Below, piece by piece: positions 43,399 to 51,482 of a stretch of 64,000 nucleotides of DNA (position 1 is its first letter; each line of letters begins with the position of its first letter). Position numbers and translations under genes: made by a program. Source of the DNA: CAG-632 sp963626805. GTDB lineage: Bacteria; Bacillota; Clostridia; Lachnospirales; Lachnospiraceae. The stretch spans positions 20,952 through 84,951 of the forward strand of contig CAVFXS010000029.1 in NCBI GenBank assembly GCA_963626805.1, given 5' to 3'. The notes under the pieces are model-generated. The model was given only the letters and a program-made list of their open reading frames with translations, searched no databases and was not told the DNA's origin.

Positions 43399-45472
43399 TC
43401 TTACTATTCTCCTTTCCTGCATGATAGAACTGAACGCCACGCGTTGTTCGTCTGATCAGTCCATCCATACTATATAAAAGTCCCGGCAATACAAACAGTA
43501 CGATCGCCAGTGAACACAAGGTACCTCTGCCGAGCAGAATACCGAGCTGTGCCAATAATCCGTGGGAAGATACCTTGCCCATCAGGAAGCCGACTACCGT
43601 CAGAACACTGGCGGATGTCAGGACCGAAACCGTAACGGCTGAAATCGTCTGAACGATTGCCTGTTTCTTTTCCATGCTCTCCCGGAACTCCAGATACCGG
43701 TCTGTCAGTAATATTGCATAATCCACCGTCGCACCGAGCTGTATGGAGCTGATGATCAGGTAAGCGATATAGAATAACGGCTGATCACTGAAATACGGGA
43801 AGGACAGGTTTACCCAGATCGCTGTCTCGATTCCGAGTACCAGAATCACCGGAAGTGTGATGGATTTTAATGAAATCAGCAGGGTTATAAAAACCGCACC
43901 GATCGCGATCAGATTTACCTTTACCATATCTGCGGTAACTGTATCACGCAGATCCAGCGTCGATACGCCCTCACCTGCCAACAGCCACTGATCCGGATAA
44001 TACTGCTGTGCGATTTCACGGATCGACTCCACCAGTCCGAAAGTCTGATTTCCCTCATAATCCGCCTCGACCGTTATGACCATTCTGGTATAATGGTCCG
44101 AATTTAATTTTGATAATGTTGTCGCATCCAGATAAGACTCCGGAATCTCACTTCCTACGGTATCCACATAGGAAAGGATACTCTTAACCTCCGGCAGCTC
44201 ATGCAGACTGTCTGACAGCTCCTTCTGTGTCGCCGTACTATCCTTCGGCAGCATCAGCACATACGTATCGTTTTTTCCAAAGACTGCCTCTACCTTCTGA
44301 ACATCAGAACCCAGCTTTGTCTTCTCGTTAAAAATATGAGAAGCTCCATAATAGAAGCTGTTACTGTTCGATGCCAGATAAGACGGTATCATAATAACCA
44401 GAAAGATACACATCATCGGTATCATGCACCGACATACCACCTGTCCGAATTTCCGGAAAGATGGTACCAGCTTCTTATGTCTTGTCTTATCGATCCATTT
44501 ATAGGTTGCCAGAATAAATACCGGCATGAATACAAATACCGTGATCAGACTGATCGCAATTCCCTTTGCCAGTGCAACACCAAGATCCGAACCGATCCGG
44601 AACTTCATCAGGCACAGTGCCTGGAATCCGATTACCGTTGTCAGTCCACTGGACAAAATGGAAGAGGTCGAGCTGCATAATGCCTGCACCATCGCTTCCT
44701 TCGGATCGTCATAATCATGTCTGCATTCCTCAAACCGGTGCAATAAGAATACGGAGTAATCCAGTGAAACTGCCAGCTGCAGGATATTACCTGCCGCATT
44801 GGTTACAAATGAGATTTCTCCAAACATCAGATTACTTCCGGAATTGATAACTACCGCAATTCCCAGGCCGATCAGGATCACAACCGGCTCCATCCAGGAG
44901 GTCGTTGTCAGTATCAGTACCAGAAACACAAAGGCGACACCGCAGGCTGCGATAATCGGAATCTCCGTTACGGTACTGGTTGTTGCCACCGCCGTAGATA
45001 CCGCACTGCCCGTCATTGCGTTCTCTTCTCCAATAATTTCACGGATCGCATTCACTGCTTCGATTCGTTTCGCTTCCTCGATCGTAACCTGAAACAAGGC
45101 CGTCTGATCCTTATAGTAAGTCTCAACCGTATCTGTATCCTGGAACTCTAACGGCTCCGTCACATCCGCCACATCATCCAGCCAGGTCACATCTGTCACG
45201 CCATCGACTGCCTGAATCTCCCTCTTATAATCCAGTGCCTCCGGGACAGTTACATTCTCTACCATGACTCTGGCATTCGGGATTCCGCCCTCATACTCCT
45301 CTTCCATGGTGCCTAATGCAATGGTTGATGCACTGTTTTTCGGAAGGTAATCATTCATATCATAGTCAACAGCGATAAATGGTTTACAGCACATGCATAT
45401 GATAAATGCCAGTGCAAAGCCGATCATGACTATCTTCGAATGATTTACAATGCCCGAATAAATTTTCTTCAT
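43388..45472 (-). CDS. MMPL/RND family transporter
   Basis: A 694-residue membrane protein with about twelve helices in the duplicated MMPL arrangement: a single helix, a large extracytoplasmic loop, five helices, then the same again. Motifs include LAVSLDYSVFLLHRFEE and ATVDYAILLTDRYLE with the conserved Asp-Tyr pair that carries protons. Family members export lipids, siderophores or toxic compounds; the substrate here is unknown. The start at 45472 follows AAGGAG. It is divergent from a TetR regulator across a 225-bp gap with repeated sites, and coupled to the exported coiled-coil protein. Confidence 0.88.
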   Translation of the reverse strand: MKKIYSGIVNHSKIVMIGFALAFIICMCCKPFIAVDYDMNDYLPKNSASTIALGTMEEEYEGGIPNARVMVENVTVPEALDYKREIQAVDGVTDVTWLDDVADVTEPLEFQDTDTVETYYKDQTALFQVTIEEAKRIEAVNAIREIIGEENAMTGSAVSTAVATTSTVTEIPIIAACGVAFVFLVLILTTTSWMEPVVILIGLGIAVVINSGSNLMFGEISFVTNAAGNILQLAVSLDYSVFLLHRFEECRHDYDDPKEAMVQALCSSTSSILSSGLTTVIGFQALCLMKFRIGSDLGVALAKGIAISLITVFVFMPVFILATYKWIDKTRHKKLVPSFRKFGQVVCRCMIPMMCIFLVIMIPSYLASNSNSFYYGASHIFNEKTKLGSDVQKVEAVFGKNDTYVLMLPKDSTATQKELSDSLHELPEVKSILSYVDTVGSEIPESYLDATTLSKLNSDHYTRMVITVEADYEGNQTFGLVESIREIAQQYYPDQWLLAGEGVSTLDLRDTVTADMVKVNLIAIGAVFITLLISLKSITLPVILVLGIETAIWVNLSFPYFSDQPLFYIAYLIISSIQLGATVDYAILLTDRYLEFRESMEKKQAIVQTISAVTVSVLTSASVLTVVGFLMGKVSSHGLLAQLGILLGRGTLCSLAIVLFVLPGLLYSMDGLIRRTTRGVQFYHAGKENSKNEE

Positions 45473-45697
45473 AATTCGCACTCCTTTTTTCAAATTTAGC
45501 ATCATTGTATGAAGTTTTGTCCGTTTATAAAATGGCCAATTACCGGTCATTTGTATAAATACGGACAAATCAGCTTATTTGTGTAATAATTTTTTGTATT
45601 ACCGGTCATTTCCCCCGGTTTGTCCATGCAAATTTTACCGGATACGTGTATAATAAATTTATTGGATCTGAATTTATTTAATTGGAGGAACTATGAT
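45473..45697. promoter_or_regulatory. Divergent TetR/MMPL control region with repeated operators
   Basis: A 14-bp exact direct repeat, ATTACCGGTCATTT, is at 45539-45552 and 45598-45611. A 9-bp inverted repeat, TTTGTCCGT (45516-45524) with ACGGACAAA (45561-45569), encloses the first, and a third TTTGTCC lies at 45619-45625. A TATAAT (45649-45654) probably serves the TetR gene. These are likely binding sites for the adjacent regulator. Confidence 0.7.
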
Positions 45698-46288
45698 ATG
45701 ACACATGAAGAAGCCACACTGCAGACCAAGACTGCATTAGCTACATCCCTGAAAAATTTCATGAAGAAAAAACCATTAAGTAAAATTACGATCAGCGAGA
45801 TTATTAAAGATTGCAACGTCAATCGGAAAACCTTTTATTATCATTTTGAAAATATATATGCCCTGCTGACCTGGATGCTGGAACAGGAGGCTGTTCAGGT
45901 TGTAAAGAACTTTGACCTGATGACGAACGCAGAACAGGCCATTATCTTCGTCATGGATTATATCGAATCCAATGCTCACATCCTGAACTGCGCCTATGAC
46001 AGTCTGGGTCGGGAAGAATTAAAGCGGTTCCTGTACCACGATTTTTATGAGATCACCTTAAATTTCATCCATAATGTTGAGAAAAAATATGAATTGTCCG
46101 TTTCGGCAGATTTTGAAGACTTTCTCTGCCAGCTCTATATGGAATCTCTGGCATCCATGCTCATTGACTGGTTCCGGAATCCAAACCACCGTTCCAGAGA
46201 GACTACCATTTCCTATCTGACCCATACGTTCTATTGCTCTCTTCCGGAGGTCTTAAAACACGCTCCATCCGAAAAGGAAAACGCCTGA
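45698..46288 (+). CDS. TetR/AcrR family transcriptional regulator
   Basis: A 196-residue repressor-like protein. The N-terminal helix-turn-helix is at about 26-48 (KITISEIIKDCNVNRKTFYY), the pattern of the DhaS-like TetR subgroup. The helical C-terminal domain would bind ligand or act as dimer interface. The start at 45698 is preceded by GGAGGA with 8-nt spacing; an overlapping ATG 5 nt before runs into a stop at once. It is transcribed away from the MMPL transporter and most likely represses it and itself. Confidence 0.9.
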   Translation: MTHEEATLQTKTALATSLKNFMKKKPLSKITISEIIKDCNVNRKTFYYHFENIYALLTWMLEQEAVQVVKNFDLMTNAEQAIIFVMDYIESNAHILNCAYDSLGREELKRFLYHDFYEITLNFIHNVEKKYELSVSADFEDFLCQLYMESLASMLIDWFRNPNHRSRETTISYLTHTFYCSLPEVLKHAPSEKENA

Positions 46289-46308
46289 TCATTGTCAGAC
46301 GTTTTCTG
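46278..46308 (+). terminator. Terminator of the tetR gene
   Basis: Stem AAAACGCCTGA/TCAGACGTTTT with one mismatch, followed by CTGTTTCTCTT. The first arm includes the last codons of the gene. Confidence 0.65.
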
Positions 46309-46437
46309 TTTCTCTTACTTTATCAGTTATACTTATAAAAGCCTTCTCCGGAAGATTTTTCTGGCTTCCATTCAACGCATCAAGCTTCGGTTGTGTCCGT
46401 CCAATTGAACCTTTTTCCATTCGCATACCATTAATAA

Positions 46438-47625
46438 CTATTGTAACACTTTGATAACATCCTTAAGGACATATCTGAAGGTTGGGGCTGAGGTTTTTTC
46501 ATTCTCTATATACGGTATAGATAAATCTACGGTATCATTTTCATTATCAGGGTTGGCACCTATGAACGGACCCGAAAACACCTGAATTGTTCCGTTCTCC
46601 AACCCATTTACCGTTTCATTTATGATGCTGTCAACATTATCCGGCAGAATGGCTCTGTTAACATCCAGAATGCGCACCCAGCCTTCTTTTAACCCCGCCA
46701 TGGCATCCTGTCCATTCGTCACTCCATCAATACAGTCTTCAATTTTTTTTCCATTTAAAAGAGCTTCCACTGACTGCTTGAAATAGTACGAATAATCAAC
46801 TGAACAGCTTACTAAAGAGCTGGTTGGAGCAATATCTGTCATGCTCTGATTATATCCGACATGATAAACCGGAATCGTCCGCAACGATTCCTCACATGCC
46901 ACAGCAGGTCCAATCGTATCGGAATGCTGTGATATAATAATGCAGCCCTGATTAATCAGATCCGTTGCTGCCTGTTTTTCTTTATAATAATCAGCCCATT
47001 CATATGTGTATTTTACAAGCATGGATGCCTCCGGGACAACAGACTGTACTCCGAGATAAAATGCCGTATATCCGGATATTGACTGGGCATTTGGAGATGT
47101 TGCTACATATCCTATCTTAGCCTGTTCCGATGTTATAGTTCCATCAGCAATCATCTCTTTTAGCTTTTCACCTGCAATCACACCGCATATATATCTTCCC
47201 TGATATATAGTCCCGGAACAGGTATGATAATTCGGAAGTATCTCTCCTTTGTTTGCATTATCACCCAGAGGTACACAAAATTCTATGTCCGGATGAGCTG
47301 CAGCTACAGCCTTTGTTTTTATTTCATACCCATTGCTCGCTGCTATGATATAATCGCAGTTTTCAGTTATAAGCTCGTCAAGAAATTCATCAATCTGGTC
47401 ATCTGACACATTATATCGGGCAACACATTCTATACTATCCCCATACTCTTTAACCAGGCTATCCATTGCGTCTATAAAATTCTCTGTATAGGGTGTTGTT
47501 TCATCTTCGGAAAATATAAATCCTATTTTCAGGTTTTTCTCTGTTTTCGTTGAATTAAAAAACATTATAGCCGCAAAGCACATAACTATCGATGTAATAA
47601 TACATAAGATATGTTTATCATTCAT
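46438..47625 (-). CDS. BMP/PnrA-type extracytoplasmic binding protein
   Basis: A 395-residue protein with an N-terminal membrane anchor (about 5-22) but no lipobox cysteine in place. The rest is a two-lobe BMP-family fold (basic membrane protein, nucleoside-binding PnrA type) with LKIGFIFSEDE at the start, YIIAASNGYE and GTIYQGRYICGVIAGEKL. Such proteins normally deliver nucleosides to an ABC transporter, but none is encoded nearby. Instead its ATG overlaps by 8 nt the stop of the giant HD-GYP receptor gene, so a sensing role is more likely. The start was chosen for AGGAGG spacing. Confidence 0.82.
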   Translation of the reverse strand: MNDKHILCIITSIVMCFAAIMFFNSTKTEKNLKIGFIFSEDETTPYTENFIDAMDSLVKEYGDSIECVARYNVSDDQIDEFLDELITENCDYIIAASNGYEIKTKAVAAAHPDIEFCVPLGDNANKGEILPNYHTCSGTIYQGRYICGVIAGEKLKEMIADGTITSEQAKIGYVATSPNAQSISGYTAFYLGVQSVVPEASMLVKYTYEWADYYKEKQAATDLINQGCIIISQHSDTIGPAVACEESLRTIPVYHVGYNQSMTDIAPTSSLVSCSVDYSYYFKQSVEALLNGKKIEDCIDGVTNGQDAMAGLKEGWVRILDVNRAILPDNVDSIINETVNGLENGTIQVFSGPFIGANPDNENDTVDLSIPYIENEKTSAPTFRYVLKDVIKVLQ

Positions 47626-50600
47626 ATTCGCCATCCTCCTTTGATTTCTCATATAATGCTGTCACATTAATTGTTCCATCGTCTATGAGGGAAAGCATAA
47701 TCTCAACCAGCTCTGGGTCAAACTGTGTTCCACTGCACCGCTTTAACTCTCCAATAACAAAATCAATATCTAACTGCTTACGGTATACACGGTTAGCCGT
47801 CATGGCATCAAACGCATCTGCAATTCCAATGATTCGTGCCTCGATAGGAATTTCCTCACCCTTGAGACCATGACAATATCCCGTTCCATCATATTTCTCA
47901 TGGTGATATAGGGCTCCTAAATCTACATTTTCTATCATTTTGAAATCCTTAAGAATTTCTCCTCCCTTTACAACATGACTTTTCATAATAGCAAATTCTT
48001 CATCTGTTAACCTTCCGGGCTTATTAAGTATCGCATCCGGTATACCTATCTTACCAATATCGTGTAGCAATGCCATCTGCCGCAGACTCTCACACTTTTT
48101 CTCCGGATATCCGAGGCGTCTTGCAATCGCAACCGAGTACTCTGATACCCGGTATGAATGCTGACTTGTATTCGCATCTTTGGCATCTACCGTACGCGCA
48201 ATAGAAAGAATCGTTTCGTTACTCATCTCAATCTGTTTTTGTGCATACTCAAGCTCATACTGCTGCTTTAATATCGTTTTCTGTGCCCCCAGTCTTGTTA
48301 TACACCAGGTTATCCACGCAATCACAAGTCCAACAATAAACATCACATAAGCTCTAAACCATGTATTCTGATACATTTCAAGCTCTTTTTCTATGGTATA
48401 GCTTGCACTTTCCATCACACTGCCATCAAGCCCGTCAAGGATTGCTATATGGAAAACATATCGCCCTGATTTGAGGTCGGGATATGTGATTCGTCCAAAC
48501 TCACTCAGCAGACATTCTGTTTCACCTGAATCATACCCTTCAAGATAATAACTTACATATGGATCATAAACAGAATAATTTAATATTTCCGGTTCAAATG
48601 TGATTTTCTCAGCTTTAGATGGAATCTTTAATACATCTGAACGACTTATACTGTATTTTGTTCCATCTACATTGATAGAATTAAGAAGTATTCGATAAGA
48701 CTTAGCCGTTATATCGTAGTTTGACATATTAATCTTGATCGCACCAGTTCCGCTGCAAAGATACAGTTCATCTCCATCCCTGCAAAGCCACGCGTTGGCA
48801 GTCAGAGATGAACGCAGACCTTTCTTGGTGTCCATAATTGGATATTCCGTTCTTGTATTTCTTATAAGATCCGAAGCTTTAGCAACATATATGCCCGCAC
48901 TTCCAAGAATCCAGCAGGTTCCGTTCCGGCAGATCACATCATAGTTGTTACTATATGGAAAACGATCAAGCCAGCTTACATCTCCATCAGAATCCATATA
49001 GCATAGTCCATTACTTGTAACAATCAGTATGCCATCACTCTCCGATTCATAAATCATACGCAGAATTACATCAGATGAAAGTCCGTCTTTTTTCTCAATG
49101 TGCTCTGTTATCTGACCATTCTTAATAACACTGATACCGCCACCATCTGAACCAACATATAAGGCTCCTTTATATTCAAGCGTGCAAAGTGTTTTTTCAT
49201 TCGTGAATCCATCACTATCCGTATATACTTTTTCAACCATATCTCCATTGATGATGGTAATGCCATAGTCTCCTGACACTATGATTCTGCCGTCCTGTGC
49301 CTCCAAAATACTTCTGAAACGCATTCCGGATATTCCATCATCTTCTGTAAACATTCTTATTTTAAATCCATCCTGCGTATCTGCATCAATTCTGCAGATA
49401 CCCCGTCCGGTTGTCGCAATCCATAAATTCCCCTTACTATCCGCTTTTATACAACGGATTCTTGTATCAGCCAGCATATCCGTAATCTCATTTTCGACTG
49501 CTATATTATCTGATTCATTGATAATTACCAATCCATTATCTGTTCCACAGAAAAGCAAGTCCTGCCACCTCTCCGTCGTGTTAACTACAGCAGCCTCCAC
49601 ACCCGCCTGTGGAAACAGCTCCTGAAATGGGGATTTGCTCATTTTAAGCAGTCCTTTTCTTGATGAACAGAACCACAAATTTCCCTGATAATCAATCTGC
49701 ATACCATAAATGGTGCTGGAAAATTCATCTGTCTTAAGCCTGCTATATGTATAATTATTATGCAAAACAGCAATACCATTGTCAGAACATACAAATATAT
49801 CTCCACTTCCATTGTCTGTAACATAAAATGAATTTATCGCTTCTACACCGTCTAGCTCTTCCTTTCTTTGCAGCTGCGGCAAACCGTTCTTCACTTCAAA
49901 TTCATATACTATGTCAGACGTAGACCCCATAAGCAGCCTGCCATCTTCTATAAAGCAGACCCCTCTGATATCCTCCTGCTGTATGGCATCTGTATACGAT
50001 TGTAGCACTTCACCATTTCTTAGCCAATATACCTCTCCTCTGTCTGTTGAAACCACTACATTGCCGTTATGGTCAGATGTCATATGATAGGCATTCTTTA
50101 TCTGTTCATAATTCTTAACAACTTTGACTCCGCCATTTAGTGTTACTATAGACATACCATCTGCGGTACCTATATAATAATTACCATATGAATCACTGGT
50201 GATATCTTTGATTGAATTTGAAAGCAACCCTTCCGTCTCATCAATTGTATTGACAACCTGTTCATTAATGACAATTGATATACCGTTATCATTAGTTCCT
50301 ACCCATAAGCGTCCCTCGTCATCCGTATGAAGGCAAATAACACTCTTAACAGTCGGAAGTTCATTTAAAAGCTTGAATTTATTACCATCATACTTATATA
50401 ACCCTGCATATGTTGCAATCCAGAGCTTGCCATCCGTAGTCTGTTCTATATCATTTGCCTCACCTGACAGTAATCCATCCTCATTCGTATATATCTTTTG
50501 CAGATATGAATCGTAGTCTGTTTTTCCGTCAGCAACTAATGTCTCTGTTGTATCAGCAACTGATGTCTGTGTTGTGTCAGCAGCTGATGTCTCTGTTGTG

Positions 50601-51286
50601 TCAGCAGCTGATGTCTCTGTTGTGTCAGCAGCTGATGTCTCTGTTGTAACAGTGCCCAGTCCTAATGCTGCTATAAGTGCAAATACTCCAATTATTCTCC
50701 GCCCTTTATTTCTTTTCCTATTATCTTTAAGCAGCTCCATCTGCTTTCTCTTAAATCTCACTAGTCTGATGATGCAAAATACAGCCTCAACGCTTATCAG
50801 TTTATCAAGAAATTCCACACAGAATTGTCCGAAAAAAAGTGATACGAGTCTGGGATATCCTTTGTTAATGCACATAAGTGCCACCTGATTTCCCCAGACA
50901 TTCTGAATGGAGCCATCATAAATCGTAACTTTAAGAATTACAGATATAACAGTAGCGAACAACGCTATTCCCATTCCAAGATTCACGGTCTTGAACTGGT
51001 TTTCAAAACATTTTTTTTTGGAAAAACAGCCCACTGCCACTCCTATAATAGCACCTATTATACAGAATAATGACTGCTGTTCCTGAAAAACTCCATATAT
51101 TATATTATTAGTGAACCCAACCACACCGCCGCATACCGGGCCTGCAACATATGATATTAGAAATGTTCCTATAGAATCGCACCAGATAGGGAGCATTAAT
51201 TTGTCTGCCATAATTCTTCCAAACAGGTCAATCAGCAACGCAAATATTGTATACGGTATAATCCGATATTTTTTACTAATTTTCAT
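47618..51286 (-). CDS. Hybrid receptor: S-component-like membrane domain, propeller sensor, HD-GYP output
   Basis: A 1222-residue protein. Residues 1-175 form about six membrane helices resembling ECF-transporter S components (DSIGTFLISYVAGPVCGG). Residues 214-253 are five tandem octapeptides of the type TTETSAAD. About 260-890 is a two-component-regulator propeller (repeats such as DGKLWIATYAGLYKYDG), and about 895-965 a Y_Y_Y domain. A membrane helix follows at about 975-1000, then a short coiled coil and an HD-GYP domain at 1028-1200 (His1075-Asp1076 in LLHDIGKIGIPD). HD-GYP domains hydrolyse cyclic-di-GMP. The GYP motif reads GYC (1136-1138). Overlaps the BMP-type gene. Confidence 0.88.
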   Translation of the reverse strand: MKISKKYRIIPYTIFALLIDLFGRIMADKLMLPIWCDSIGTFLISYVAGPVCGGVVGFTNNIIYGVFQEQQSLFCIIGAIIGVAVGCFSKKKCFENQFKTVNLGMGIALFATVISVILKVTIYDGSIQNVWGNQVALMCINKGYPRLVSLFFGQFCVEFLDKLISVEAVFCIIRLVRFKRKQMELLKDNRKRNKGRRIIGVFALIAALGLGTVTTETSAADTTETSAADTTETSAADTTQTSVADTTETLVADGKTDYDSYLQKIYTNEDGLLSGEANDIEQTTDGKLWIATYAGLYKYDGNKFKLLNELPTVKSVICLHTDDEGRLWVGTNDNGISIVINEQVVNTIDETEGLLSNSIKDITSDSYGNYYIGTADGMSIVTLNGGVKVVKNYEQIKNAYHMTSDHNGNVVVSTDRGEVYWLRNGEVLQSYTDAIQQEDIRGVCFIEDGRLLMGSTSDIVYEFEVKNGLPQLQRKEELDGVEAINSFYVTDNGSGDIFVCSDNGIAVLHNNYTYSRLKTDEFSSTIYGMQIDYQGNLWFCSSRKGLLKMSKSPFQELFPQAGVEAAVVNTTERWQDLLFCGTDNGLVIINESDNIAVENEITDMLADTRIRCIKADSKGNLWIATTGRGICRIDADTQDGFKIRMFTEDDGISGMRFRSILEAQDGRIIVSGDYGITIINGDMVEKVYTDSDGFTNEKTLCTLEYKGALYVGSDGGGISVIKNGQITEHIEKKDGLSSDVILRMIYESESDGILIVTSNGLCYMDSDGDVSWLDRFPYSNNYDVICRNGTCWILGSAGIYVAKASDLIRNTRTEYPIMDTKKGLRSSLTANAWLCRDGDELYLCSGTGAIKINMSNYDITAKSYRILLNSINVDGTKYSISRSDVLKIPSKAEKITFEPEILNYSVYDPYVSYYLEGYDSGETECLLSEFGRITYPDLKSGRYVFHIAILDGLDGSVMESASYTIEKELEMYQNTWFRAYVMFIVGLVIAWITWCITRLGAQKTILKQQYELEYAQKQIEMSNETILSIARTVDAKDANTSQHSYRVSEYSVAIARRLGYPEKKCESLRQMALLHDIGKIGIPDAILNKPGRLTDEEFAIMKSHVVKGGEILKDFKMIENVDLGALYHHEKYDGTGYCHGLKGEEIPIEARIIGIADAFDAMTANRVYRKQLDIDFVIGELKRCSGTQFDPELVEIMLSLIDDGTINVTALYEKSKEDGEYE
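50529..50648 (-). repeat. Five tandem 24-bp units coding for octapeptides
   Basis: Five contiguous 24-bp units start at 50529, 50553, 50577, 50601 and 50625. Units 3 and 4 are identical, and unit 5 differs from them only at its last base. Being in frame, they can expand or contract without a frameshift, changing linker length between the membrane domain and the sensor. Confidence 0.9.
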
Positions 51287-51347
51287 AAATTGCTCCTTTA
51301 AACACTACCGTTAAAAAGGCTGTATATTCTTTTATTTTGTCGTTTTT

Positions 51348-51376
51348 AATATATCATACTTCCCATGAATCATCAA
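51348..51376 (-). promoter_or_regulatory. Promoter of the HD-GYP receptor operon
   Basis: TTGATG (51371-51376), 17 bp and TATATT (51348-51353) on the minus strand, about 60 nt before the start codon. Confidence 0.55.
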
Positions 51377-51416
51377 GCAATCTGCCAATATTGTTCATGC
51401 AAATTTCCATGAGCAA

Positions 51417-51474
51417 GGTTGTTCTGCAACAACCAAAAAAAGGCTTTACCGGCACATATATGTCAGTAAAGCCT
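51417..51474 (-). terminator. Terminator after the surface-protein pair
   Basis: AGGCTTTAC (51441-51449) pairs with GTAAAGCCT (51466-51474) and is followed on the minus strand by TTTTTTT. A second hairpin, GGTTGTT/AACAACC (51417-51434), directly follows. Confidence 0.85.
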
Positions 51475-51482
51475 ACTTCCAT

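Noticed and set aside
50529..50648. Possible CRISPR array (regular 24-bp repeats)
   Set aside because: The units are contiguous without spacers, lie in frame inside the HD-GYP receptor gene and encode octapeptides, so this is a coding minisatellite.
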